Shown: in pieces, positions 1 through 7,363 of the stretch | How positions within the stretch are numbered: the first letter of the stretch is position 1 | Layout: each line of letters starts with the position of its first letter | Source of the DNA: a bacterium | GTDB taxonomy: Bacteria; Spirochaetota; UBA4802; UBA5550 | Assembly: GCA_024224995.1 (NCBI GenBank) | Contig: JAAENB010000332.1 | Span: 1-11,665, forward strand | DNA: 11,665 nucleotides | Direction: 5' to 3' | Program-made: the position numbers and the translations under genes | Notes under the pieces: generated by a model | The model's input: only the letters and a program-made list of their open reading frames with translations | Databases searched by the model: none | Told to the model about the DNA's origin: nothing

Positions 1-1419
1 CTCAAAGCCGGGTGTGTCGTGTCCGGAGTATCGCCCCTGCTTTCTGCCGAGGAGATAGAATTTCAGCTGAAAAATTCCGACGCGAAAGGTTTTGTAACCC
101 TTGACGCGATTTTCGAAAAGCACGTTACCGCGATCCATTCCCGTTTGCCCGAGCTCAAAGTCGTAGGGGCCGCAAGCATTGGCGGATTTTTACCGGGCAT
201 AAAGAGGTTTCTGGGGAAACTTCTGGGGAATATCCCAAAAGGAAAAGTCACTCCTCTTGAAGGGAAAAAAGTATATCTGTTTGATGATATTATTAAAACA
301 ACAACATTCTCTACAGAGCATTCCGGAGTGGCGCTAACTCCCGATGATTTAGCGTACCTGCAATATACGGGCGGAACAACAGGCGCTCCAAAAGGGGGGA
401 TGCTCACGCACCGGAACGCCCTTGCCGATTTATATATCGTAACATCATGGCTTCATTTTAGAAGAGGGAAAGAGGTTGCCCTTTCGGCCTTTCCCCTTTT
501 TCATATAGCCGGACTTTTTACCAGTTCATGTTTTCTCGCGTTCGGGACCATCCAGGTTCTCATACCCAATCCCCGGGATACCGATTTTATTTGCGCGGCA
601 ATGAAAAAGTATAAACCTTTTTTAACAGCAAACGTTCCCTCTTTATACCACCTGCTGCTGCAAAATCCAAAGTTCGCGGAGCTCGATCATTCGGAATTGC
701 GGACCTGTATTTCAGCCGCGGCTTCCTATCCCGAAGAGGCTCAAAAAAAGCTGGAAAGCGTAATTGGCCAGGGAAAGCTGGTGGAAGCATACGGCATGAC
801 GGAAACATCACCCCTCACAATCATGAATCCCACGAAAGGCAAAAAAAAGCTCGGCTGTATAGGCGTCCCCCTGCCCAATACCGATATTAAGCTCCTTGAC
901 CCCGCGACAGGCAAAGAAGTGAGCCAGGGAGAGCCGGGCGAGATTTGCGTCAAAGGGCCCCAGGTAATGAAAGGCTATTACAAACAGCCCCAGGAAACAA
1001 GCATGGCCATTGACACGGACGGGTATATGCACACCGGGGACGTGGCCATCCAGGACGAAGAAGGATATTTGCGGATAGTAGACCGCACAAAAGATATGAT
1101 CAATGTAAGCGGTTTTAAAGTCTTTTCAAAAAAGATCGAAGAAATACTAACCGCCCACCCGGCCATATGCGAGATAGCCACTATCGGCGTACCGGACCCG
1201 GGTAAGCCCGGTTCGGAGATAGTACAGGCATATATGACAATTGAAGAAGGATATTCGTTTAGCGGCGACACAGAGTCTCTCAAAAAGGAGATCCTGGAAT
1301 TCGCGCAGGAAAAACTCGCGCCATATGAAGTGCCCAAAGGCATAGAGATCCGGGATGAATTACCCTTAACAAGCGTGGGTAAACTGGATAAAAAACAACT
1401 CCGTAAGCAGGCAGGGTAG
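1..1419 (+). CDS. AMP-forming acyl-CoA synthetase (long-chain fatty acid-CoA ligase type), 5' partial
   Basis: The enzyme activates a carboxylic acid with ATP to an acyl-adenylate and then transfers the acyl group to CoA. The reading frame is open to position 1, where LKAGCVVSGVSPLLSAEE matches the family segment well upstream of the ATP loop, so the GTG at 19 is an internal valine and roughly the first 80-100 residues lie outside the window. Numbering from that GTG, the order is: phosphate-binding loop YTGGTTGAPKG (116-126), adenine-binding YGMTE (258-262), TGD with the ribose-binding aspartate (339-341), hinge region RTKDMINVSGFKV (356-368) and the C-terminal lysine in TSVGKL (K455). All core motifs are intact, so the enzyme should be active. 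Chain length of the substrate cannot be read from sequence. It ends 4 bases from the stop of the convergent DUF362 gene, leaving no space for a terminator between them. Confidence 0.9.
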   Translation, partial: LKAGCVVSGVSPLLSAEEIEFQLKNSDAKGFVTLDAIFEKHVTAIHSRLPELKVVGAASIGGFLPGIKRFLGKLLGNIPKGKVTPLEGKKVYLFDDIIKTTTFSTEHSGVALTPDDLAYLQYTGGTTGAPKGGMLTHRNALADLYIVTSWLHFRRGKEVALSAFPLFHIAGLFTSSCFLAFGTIQVLIPNPRDTDFICAAMKKYKPFLTANVPSLYHLLLQNPKFAELDHSELRTCISAAASYPEEAQKKLESVIGQGKLVEAYGMTETSPLTIMNPTKGKKKLGCIGVPLPNTDIKLLDPATGKEVSQGEPGEICVKGPQVMKGYYKQPQETSMAIDTDGYMHTGDVAIQDEEGYLRIVDRTKDMINVSGFKVFSKKIEEILTAHPAICEIATIGVPDPGKPGSEIVQAYMTIEEGYSFSGDTESLKKEILEFAQEKLAPYEVPKGIEIRDELPLTSVGKLDKKQLRKQAG

Positions 1420-1423
1420 GTAA

Positions 1424-2740
1424 TTATTTTTTTGCCCCGTAATGGCCTTCGTCGAAATCGGGCGGGGAGTAGTTCGTATGGCTGAGATCTTCTTTGTATA
1501 TTCCCAGCTGGGTGCCTATGCTTTTGGCGAGCCTGCGGACAATAATTTTTTTAGCGTTTTTTTTCACCGTGGCCATGATTATTGCCGGGTACATTTGCGC
1601 TAATGAGGGAGGGCAGCCTTTAATGGGAACAGTATTCTCAAGGTCTTTATTGGCAGCGATGGCGCAATTCCCTGCCAGGAAGGCCTTTTTTGAATCTTTC
1701 CCCGGCTTGCTGGCGGAGCCAACGCAAATTTCCATGTTATCCAGAACAAGGTCATTAATGTCAGCGCAATATATAGTAAGAAATGATTCAATAGCGGTAA
1801 AACAGCCGGTGCAGATTGTTTCATCACTGGCCTGTACTGCCATGCCTTTAATACCGGCATCTTTTACCAGGCCGGTCAGGTCACTCTTCCACTCTATTTT
1901 TTTTTCGACTTTTTTTATGGTTTCACCACGTACTTCAATTCCCGTAAGGCCTATTGGCCGGCCCGAAATAGATGAATATTCCCGGAAATGCTTTATCGAA
2001 GTTGGGTCAATTCCAACAATGGAAGCGGCAACAGTATCAACAGAAAACACATCCTGCCCCGCAACTATCATATTCATTCTATGAGCAATGCCATTTGGCG
2101 ACGGGCCTTTTTCCAGAGCGTAGATACCGTCAATGACCGTTAAGTCCGGCTGAATATGATGGGTCAGTAAGGCGATGAGACGGTGCAGATTTACTTTATG
2201 AAATTTTTTTTTTGAAGGCATGTCCAGGCAGCCTTTTAAGTTCTTCATCCCCAGGGACAGGTGCGTGAGCTGGTGAGTTTTAAAAACCGGAACATCAATA
2301 AGGAAGTCATGGTCTTTTATGCTTGCGCAAATATTTGCCGGAGTACCGCTGAGGTCAACTTTGTTAAACGTTTCTTTGTTAAAATCGATGAGGGAAACAC
2401 CATATTTTTTGGCTATCTCTTTTATGCCTATCCATTTAAATCCGCCCCTGGTATGAGATTTTAGTTCTTTATTTACTGTAGCAGCTTCACCAATAGAGAT
2501 CTTTTCGCAGCCCTGTTCATGGAGCAGGATAATAATGTCTTCCAGTATTCGGGCCGTACCCACGAATCCGAATTTTGGCATCCCCTTAATAAGGCCCCCG
2601 CCCCATACGATATTCGGTTTTAATAAGACAGAGTCGCCGGGTTTTAGTTTTTCAAAACCATTGCAGAGATCAATAGCTTTTCGCAGCGGTTTTATAGTGT
2701 CATCGAACCTGGTAATCGCAACAATGTTTTTTTGGCTCAT
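1424..2740 (-). CDS. DUF362 family protein with cysteine-containing C-terminal region
   Basis: This is a 438-residue protein of the DUF362 family, whose biochemical role is not firmly known; many members carry iron-sulfur modules in anaerobes. Family marks are VLLKPNIVWGGG (38-49), the block PVFKTHQLTHLSLGMKNLKG (151-170) with the usual K-x-H and KN-x-x-G residues, and SVDTVAASIVGIDP (233-246). The DUF362 core spans about residues 30-260. The C-terminal part has no classical 2[4Fe-4S] ferredoxin repeat but contains C310-x-x-C313, C325, C339, C359 and C376 (in KGCPPS), which could bind a single cluster or metal; this is inference. No signal peptide or membrane segment is visible, so it is probably cytoplasmic. 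The ATG at 2740-2738 is preceded by GGAGGGAG four bases away, which settles the start. It appears to be a single-gene transcript. Confidence 0.85.
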   Translation of the reverse strand: MSQKNIVAITRFDDTIKPLRKAIDLCNGFEKLKPGDSVLLKPNIVWGGGLIKGMPKFGFVGTARILEDIIILLHEQGCEKISIGEAATVNKELKSHTRGGFKWIGIKEIAKKYGVSLIDFNKETFNKVDLSGTPANICASIKDHDFLIDVPVFKTHQLTHLSLGMKNLKGCLDMPSKKKFHKVNLHRLIALLTHHIQPDLTVIDGIYALEKGPSPNGIAHRMNMIVAGQDVFSVDTVAASIVGIDPTSIKHFREYSSISGRPIGLTGIEVRGETIKKVEKKIEWKSDLTGLVKDAGIKGMAVQASDETICTGCFTAIESFLTIYCADINDLVLDNMEICVGSASKPGKDSKKAFLAGNCAIAANKDLENTVPIKGCPPSLAQMYPAIIMATVKKNAKKIIVRRLAKSIGTQLGIYKEDLSHTNYSPPDFDEGHYGAKK

Positions 2741-2776
2741 TCTCCCTCCGGAACCGGTTATGAACTATTATCAAAC

Positions 2777-2805
2777 TGTATAGTCGATATTATAAAAGCG
2801 GTCAA
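2777..2805 (-). promoter_or_regulatory. Putative promoter of the DUF362 gene
   Basis: On the minus strand TTGACC (2805-2800) is followed after 17 bases by TATACA (2782-2777), about 40 bases upstream of the DUF362 start. A perfect TATAAT (2794-2789) sits between them and could act instead with a weak upstream -35 (TTCTAA, 18-base spacing). Which hexamer is used cannot be decided from the sequence. Confidence 0.4.
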
Positions 2806-2856
2806 GTATTTTTTAGAAGTGCCGGATACCCTCCGTACAGTCCCATAAAAAATAAC

Positions 2857-2885
2857 TTGTAATTCATTTTTTTTTATCGTATTAT
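2857..2885 (+). promoter_or_regulatory. Putative promoter of the diguanylate cyclase gene
   Basis: TTGTAA (2857-2862) and TATTAT (2880-2885) are separated by 17 bases, 4/6 and 5/6 matches to sigma-70 hexamers. Transcription would start near 2892. That leaves only about 12 bases before the ATG at 2904 but about 39 bases before the ATG at 2931, which favours the second start. The spacer is T-rich. Confidence 0.45.
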
Positions 2886-2903
2886 TTATCAAGACGCTAA
2901 AAA

Positions 2904-3785
2904 ATGAACCTGGTTCCCTGGGATGCTATTATGAAAGGAAAAATTCTTATTGTCGATGATGAGCCCGCGAATATTTATCTCCTGGAGGAGCTTCTGAGTG
3001 ATTATACAATACGTTCGGCTTTTAACGCTGAAGATATGTTTGCCAGGCTAAAAGATGAATCCCCCGATCTTATCCTGCTCGATATTATGATGCCGGGAAT
3101 GGATTGTTTTACCATAGCTGAGAAACTGGGCAAAGATGAATTGTACCGGGATATTCCCGTAATTTTCGTAAGTGAGCGTACTTCGGGAGATGACTATGTA
3201 AAGAAACCCTATGATGAAACAGAATTCCTTGCCCGGGTACGCCATGTTTTGAAACGAACGAATGAAAAGAAAGATTTATACTCAAAAGCCACAAGGGATA
3301 CGCTTACCGGTCTTTTAAACCGGGATTATTTTTTTGAGAACCTGGATGTGAAAATAAAAATGTCGGAGCGGACCGGTCATATGTTTTCCATTGCCTTAAT
3401 TGATCTTGATCATTTTAAACAGGTAAATGATACTTACGGACACCATGCTGGCGACCGGGTGCTTGCTAACCTGGCCCGGGTTCTACAGTCCGGGTTAAGA
3501 GAATATGATATAATTGCCCGCTATGGTGGAGAAGAGTTTATTCTTTATTTAGCCGATACTTCAAAAAAAGATGCCTTGAGTATTATTGACAGGATCAGAA
3601 GCTGGGAAATTACAACGGAATTAAGCCCGGAACACAGGATAATCAATACGTTCAGCGGAGGAATATCGGGAGTTGATGATGTGAGACCAGGGACTGTAAC
3701 AGGAGAGAAACTTGTTGCAATTGCCGGCAAAAGATTGTACCGGGCTAAAGAAATGGGCAGGAACAGGGTCGTTATGGATGATTAA
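2904..3785 (+). CDS. Response regulator-diguanylate cyclase (REC-GGDEF)
   Basis: The predicted cytoplasmic enzyme makes cyclic di-GMP from two GTP under control of an N-terminal receiver domain. Numbering from the ATG at 2904 (293 residues): receiver at about 11-118 with acidic pair D18/D19, phospho-acceptor D60 in LILLDIMMPG, S90 and K101 in VKKPY; GGDEF domain at about 126-293 with DLDHFKQVND (167-176), active-site GGEEF (208-212) and inhibitory-site RxxD at 199-202, exactly five residues before GGEEF. The catalytic half therefore looks active and product-inhibited. The receiver is about 11-12 residues short between S94 and G95, where family members carry the alpha-4 helix. The in-frame ATG at 2931 (MKGKILIVDDE, 284 residues) is the better start by homology and promoter position; neither ATG has a clear ribosome binding site. 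No kinase gene is adjacent. Confidence 0.9.
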   Translation: MNLVPWDAIMKGKILIVDDEPANIYLLEELLSDYTIRSAFNAEDMFARLKDESPDLILLDIMMPGMDCFTIAEKLGKDELYRDIPVIFVSERTSGDDYVKKPYDETEFLARVRHVLKRTNEKKDLYSKATRDTLTGLLNRDYFFENLDVKIKMSERTGHMFSIALIDLDHFKQVNDTYGHHAGDRVLANLARVLQSGLREYDIIARYGGEEFILYLADTSKKDALSIIDRIRSWEITTELSPEHRIINTFSGGISGVDDVRPGTVTGEKLVAIAGKRLYRAKEMGRNRVVMDD

Positions 3786-3883
3786 AGAGAAAGCACGTTT
3801 TTTGCAGCATTCTTATTTAATAGTTTATGGGTCTTGATATTCCTTATATAACATTATTAGACTTTTTAAATCAGGAGGTAATT

Positions 3884-4393
3884 ATGAAAAAATGGCTTGC
3901 AGGTGTAACAGGGGCTGTAGTTTCCGGAATTCTTATTTTTTGGTTTACTGAAGGTATGAAGACAAAACAAGAATCAAATAGTCTTGTGCCGGATTCATAC
4001 TCTATAAGTGACACCACCCAAAAAAAATCAGTATCTATTTCAATTTCGTACTCTCTCGGTAATATGGAGGAAGGCCATGCTGTTGTGTACATCGAAGGAC
4101 GTAAAGTTGGAAATCTGCACGTAAGTGAGAGTAAGAAAAATTCCGTTATTAATGTTGTACTACAAAAGGCCGGAAGCTATGATTATTCAATTCAGGCTAG
4201 AATGACAATTATGCAGGTTATTCATTCAAAGAGCGGATTTGATGCTCCATTTGAAGTCGAAAGTACGGGGAGAGGGAAACTTGAAGTTGAAAATGGAAAA
4301 AAGTTTATTGTAATGACAGATAACTTGGATTTAAGTGATGAAACATATTACGCACTGCTTCTTGATAAAGATACAAAATTAGAAAGTAAATGA
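3884..4393 (+). CDS. Hypothetical membrane-anchored protein (169 aa)
   Basis: I do not recognise this protein. The start is the ATG at 3884, because AGGAGGT (3873-3879) stands five bases before it; an in-frame ATG at 3827 would add 19 residues but lacks such a site. Residues about 4-20 (WLAGVTGAVVSGILIFWF) form a single hydrophobic segment after MKK, with no clear signal peptidase site or lipobox, suggesting an N-terminal signal anchor with the rest outside the cytoplasmic membrane. The remainder is rich in alternating polar and hydrophobic residues (SVSISISYSL, HAVVYIEGRKVGNLHV, NSVINVVLQKAGSYDYSIQA), consistent with a beta-sandwich; it has no cysteine. It follows the diguanylate cyclase by 98 bases on the same strand, so cotranscription is possible but not shown. 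Its coding sequence looks more AT-rich than the metabolic genes. Confidence 0.75.
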   Translation: MKKWLAGVTGAVVSGILIFWFTEGMKTKQESNSLVPDSYSISDTTQKKSVSISISYSLGNMEEGHAVVYIEGRKVGNLHVSESKKNSVINVVLQKAGSYDYSIQARMTIMQVIHSKSGFDAPFEVESTGRGKLEVENGKKFIVMTDNLDLSDETYYALLLDKDTKLESK

Positions 4394-4425
4394 TAAAATA
4401 ATGCTTTCTCCCTGTTATCCTGGAA

Positions 4426-4764
4426 CTAAGTCTTCATCGCCCCCGGCATAAAAAGACCCATCCCGATATTATATTTTTTTAATTCCGGCCGCAAGCCCTG
4501 GGTAAACCCGGCCAGGGCAAACTTTGTCGCGGCATACACACTATTCTCCTGCAAAGAAACTTTGCTGAAAATGGAACCCACATTAAGAACATATCCCGAA
4601 TCGCTTAGCTTTAAAAGCGGCAGGAGTACTTTAATACAGTAATAGGCACCAAAGAAATTTATTTTAAAATGATCTCGCATTTCACTGTTGTTGAGCCGTT
4701 CCAGAGGTTTGTAAATCCCAATACCGGCATTGTTAACCAGAACATCAAGCCGTTGAAATTTTTG
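4426..4764 (-). pseudogene. Short-chain dehydrogenase/reductase remnant, truncated at both ends
   Basis: On the minus strand the frame opens just after tandem TAA stops (4770-4765) and reads QKFQRLDVLVNNAGIGIYKP. The NNAG motif normally lies about 80-90 residues into an SDR. It continues with the N of INFFGAYY, the catalytic serine in NVGSIFSKV and the YAATK pair (Y and K), then stops with TAG immediately after PGAMKT, the PG-x-x-x-T position around residue 190. The cofactor-binding TGxxxGIG half and the C-terminal 50-60 residues are absent, and neither is found in the flanking bases. A protein starting at the internal ATG (4680) would lack the Rossmann half, so this is a dead gene. The remaining frame has no internal stop, which suggests recent decay or a rearrangement breakpoint near 4764. 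Confidence 0.8.
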
Positions 4765-4861
4765 TTATTAAATCTTATATTTATATAATAAGCGAAAATG
4801 GGGATTGGCGCATTGATGTATGTTAATTTGTCTTAAAAAATTTGATTTTTTTTTAATTGTA
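4765..4861. other. AT-rich spacer after the lysine/glutaryl-CoA operon
   Basis: This short spacer separates the end of the kor beta-gamma gene from the SDR remnant. It is very AT-rich and holds an A/T-only dyad (AAAAAA-TTTGA-TTTTTT, 4835-4851) but no GC stem followed by a T run, so no convincing intrinsic terminator is visible for the operon. No part of the missing SDR half can be read here on either strand. Confidence 0.5.
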
Positions 4862-6202
4862 TTAAACTTCAAAGATTTTTTGGCTGGAGTTTTTAATTGT
4901 TTCAAGAATTTTTTTCTTGAGGGGTTCGTTTGAAGTTGTAAGGGTGATAGCGTTCTTAAAGGCATCAATGGGGAATAAGGGGTTGGCCTGTAAAAAGGCG
5001 GAGATAACCGCTGCGGCAAGAAGATCATTGGGAATATTCCCGGAAACTGCGGCCGGGTTTATCCGGGTAACCCGGGCTTCTGTTTTAATTTTTTCAATAG
5101 GAGGAAGATCATGCATGATGAATATCTGTCCGTCTTTCTTCATTGCTTTAATAATTCCCTGCGTTTTGGAGAGGCCGTCCTTTGAAAGGATAAATAAAAA
5201 ATCCGGGTCACTGATGTTCATGGAGCCGATTTTTTTCGCCGAGAGTTTCAGGTACGAAAGGGAGTGCCCGGTTTTTACAGTGACCGGGAAATCGTCCCGC
5301 TGCAGGGCAAAGAGACCCGAAAGAATCCCGGCCCGTGCCAGGTTTGCTGCTGCGGAGCGGATTTTTTGCCCGGCCGAACCGGCCATGATGATATCACACT
5401 TATTTTTGAGAGTGTTATTAAAGGACCGCTTAAGAATTATTTCAGGGGAGGGATCTTTTTTGGATTCCAATGAAAGAAAGTCCCTGTAGGAGCTTGTGTA
5501 TTCTTTACGGTTATTATGGACCTCTAACATTCTTGGGAAATCACCGGGCACCATGAGTTCTTCCATGGAGCTTTTTTTGAATTTATTAAAAGGAACATAA
5601 TAGGCGGTGCAGAATTCCATTACCTCAACAAAAGAGAAACCATCAAAGAGAATTGCCTGTTCTATAATATCGCTCAGGTCTTTGTCGTAAAAGGATCTGC
5701 GGGCAGTGAATGGGGAGCCGTTTACGCGCATGGTTTCGCAGAGACGCAGGGGTTGTTCCCGGTGGCCGGTACCGGTGGTAACGGTGATGGCGCATTCCGG
5801 CGTAGTGGCCGAATGCTCGCCGCCCGTCATGCCGAAGTTAAAATTATTTGCCAGGATTACGGTAATACCGATGTTCCGTTTCGCCGCGTTTAACAGGTGA
5901 TGGCCGCCAATACCGGCACCGCCGTCTCCCATGAAGACGATCACGTGAAGATTGGGATTCGCGAGCTTGAGGCCCTGGCCGTATACCACGCTTCTGCCGT
6001 GAAGTCCGTGAAAGGCATGGGTAACAAACCATTGATCGGACAGGCCAATGCAGCCAATGTCAGAGACGATCACGACGTTGTTGGGATCGGGCATACTGCG
6101 CTGTAATGCTTCGTTTACCCGGTCCAGTATAAGGCCGTGGGAACAGCCCGGGCAGAAGGGGTAGGGAAGTTTTTGTTTATTTATGTAGGAAAATGGTTCC
6201 AT
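4862..6202 (-). CDS. 2-oxoacid:ferredoxin oxidoreductase, beta-gamma fusion subunit
   Basis: This is the thiamine diphosphate subunit of an enzyme that oxidatively decarboxylates a 2-oxoacid to acyl-CoA and reduces ferredoxin. The start is the ATG at 6202, one base after the TGA of the alpha gene, with GGGGA (6215-6211) eight bases upstream; a longer frame from 6268 would overlap the alpha gene. In the 446-residue product, residues 1 to about 230 are the beta domain: CPGC (C17, C20), C51 in DIGCIG and C198 in MEFCTAYY match the four [4Fe-4S] ligands of two-subunit enzymes, GDGG (92-95) with NNFNFGMTGG (119-128) binds Mg-thiamine diphosphate. Residues about 267-440 resemble the gamma subunit (AGSAGQKIRSAA, then KTGHSLSYLKLS), but the usual GxGGQG and RGG motifs are degenerate. 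Translation is probably coupled to the alpha gene. No ferredoxin-like delta subunit is in the operon. Confidence 0.88.
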   Translation of the reverse strand: MEPFSYINKQKLPYPFCPGCSHGLILDRVNEALQRSMPDPNNVVIVSDIGCIGLSDQWFVTHAFHGLHGRSVVYGQGLKLANPNLHVIVFMGDGGAGIGGHHLLNAAKRNIGITVILANNFNFGMTGGEHSATTPECAITVTTGTGHREQPLRLCETMRVNGSPFTARRSFYDKDLSDIIEQAILFDGFSFVEVMEFCTAYYVPFNKFKKSSMEELMVPGDFPRMLEVHNNRKEYTSSYRDFLSLESKKDPSPEIILKRSFNNTLKNKCDIIMAGSAGQKIRSAAANLARAGILSGLFALQRDDFPVTVKTGHSLSYLKLSAKKIGSMNISDPDFLFILSKDGLSKTQGIIKAMKKDGQIFIMHDLPPIEKIKTEARVTRINPAAVSGNIPNDLLAAAVISAFLQANPLFPIDAFKNAITLTTSNEPLKKKILETIKNSSQKIFEV

Positions 6203-6203
6203 T

Positions 6204-7349
6204 TCAGTTATCCCCAGGGACCTCACTGATTCTCCGAAGAATCTCATCCTCTGAAAAAGTATCGCCATTCACCTTGTTAAGCGGGATCAATTTTTGTTCC
6301 GGAGAAAGGAACGGCTTAATCGATTGGGCATAGAGGCCCGTGTTCAGCTCCGGAATAATGACCTTTTTTATTCCTTTAAGTGCTTTTTTAATATGTTCTA
6401 CCGGCTCCGGGAAGAGGGATTCAATGATCAGGAGTGAGCACTTTTCGCCTTTGGCCCGTAGAACCTGCATAACCTCTCTGCATAAGGGAGCGTTAATTCC
6501 ATACGCGATAAGAAGGATCTCCGCCTCTTTTTCAAGGTCTTGTTTTACGGAGTCGATGCGGTTTCTGTTGGCGGTTATTTTTTGTTCGAGATGGCGGAAG
6601 GTCCGTTCAATTTTAGCCGGGTCTTTGGTGAGATACCCGCGTTCATCGTGCATGGAGGTGGTAAATCGTACCGGCTTTTTCGCTCCAATGGGAAGGAACA
6701 GGGGAACCTGCGAAAGCTCATCAAATTTATAAGGAATGAAGTCTGCGGTTTGATTGGAATCGTCAAAGCAAACCCGGTTTTTTATTAGCGGGATATTAAT
6801 GCTCTCCCTGTCCAGGGTCTGCTTTGAAAGAGCCATATCTTTTGACGTAAGAAGTATCACCGGGGTACGCAGTTCTTCGGAAATATTAAAGGCATGGACA
6901 GTCAGTTCAAACAGGGACTCAAGACTCGACGGGCACAGCACAACCATGGGAAGCCCGCCCGAGGTAACCCAGCGTACGAATTGAATATCACCCTGGGCGC
7001 CGGTAGTGGCACCGCCGGTGGCAGGGCCCAGGCGCTGAACATTTACAATAACAAGGGGCACTTCGCCCATAATCGCAAGACCGATATTTTCGGAGTAGAG
7101 GCTAATCCCGGGACCGCTGGTGGCAGTCATCACCTTGCGCCCCGCCATTGAAGCGGCAATACTCACTGCGATGGAAGCGATCTCATCCTCGCCCTGAAAG
7201 GCAATCCCCCCTGTTTTCGGCAGTTCCCGCATCATGCCGATAAGTATTTCCGTAGCCGGGGATATGGGATACCCGGCAAAGAAATCGCACCCCGCAGAGA
7301 GCGAGGCCCGGACAATGGCTTCGGCGCCGTTTATAAATTCGTACCCCAT
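6204..7349 (-). CDS. korA: 2-oxoacid:ferredoxin oxidoreductase, alpha subunit (KorA-like)
   Basis: This 381-residue alpha subunit pairs with the beta-gamma protein encoded directly downstream. The pyrimidine-binding domain carries YPISPATE (27-34), the family substrate-contact motif, GEDEIAS (53-59) with the glutamate that activates thiamine diphosphate, TSGPGISLYSE (77-87) and RLGPATGGATTGAQGD (106-121). A second Rossmann-like domain (about 245-375) begins near ILLIAYG. It has no N-terminal gamma domain, consistent with gamma being fused to beta instead. AAGGAA lies about 9 bases before the ATG, and the gene begins 14 bases after the stop of the acyl-CoA dehydrogenase. Motifs are closest to 2-oxoglutarate/2-oxoacid types; neighbouring lat and glutaryl-CoA dehydrogenase genes suggest 2-oxoadipate, which is inference. 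The symbol denotes the family, not a proven substrate. Confidence 0.88.
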   Translation of the reverse strand: MGYEFINGAEAIVRASLSAGCDFFAGYPISPATEILIGMMRELPKTGGIAFQGEDEIASIAVSIAASMAGRKVMTATSGPGISLYSENIGLAIMGEVPLVIVNVQRLGPATGGATTGAQGDIQFVRWVTSGGLPMVVLCPSSLESLFELTVHAFNISEELRTPVILLTSKDMALSKQTLDRESINIPLIKNRVCFDDSNQTADFIPYKFDELSQVPLFLPIGAKKPVRFTTSMHDERGYLTKDPAKIERTFRHLEQKITANRNRIDSVKQDLEKEAEILLIAYGINAPLCREVMQVLRAKGEKCSLLIIESLFPEPVEHIKKALKGIKKVIIPELNTGLYAQSIKPFLSPEQKLIPLNKVNGDTFSEDEILRRISEVPGDN

Positions 7350-7363
7350 TTTTTTTATTCCTT

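Noticed and set aside
19..1419. GTG at 19 as the real start of the acyl-CoA synthetase
   Set aside because: Upstream codons in frame match the family and the protein would lack its N-terminal subdomain; the gene is cut by the window.
1494..2084. 196-codon plus-strand frame opposite the DUF362 gene
   Set aside because: It is the antisense shadow of a well-supported DUF362 coding region and shows no family motif.
4831..4855. Possible intrinsic terminator after the operon
   Set aside because: The dyad is only A/T pairs with no GC stem, so it would not form a stable terminator hairpin.
4768..5028. 86-codon minus-strand frame overlapping the end of kor beta-gamma
   Set aside because: It overlaps the real gene in another frame, is Lys/Pro-rich with no motif, and has no ribosome binding site of note.
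4862..6268. Longer start of the kor beta-gamma gene at 6268
   Set aside because: It would overlap the alpha gene by 65 bases; the ATG at 6202 has a GGGGA site, sits one base after the alpha stop, and begins at the usual family N-terminus before CPGC.
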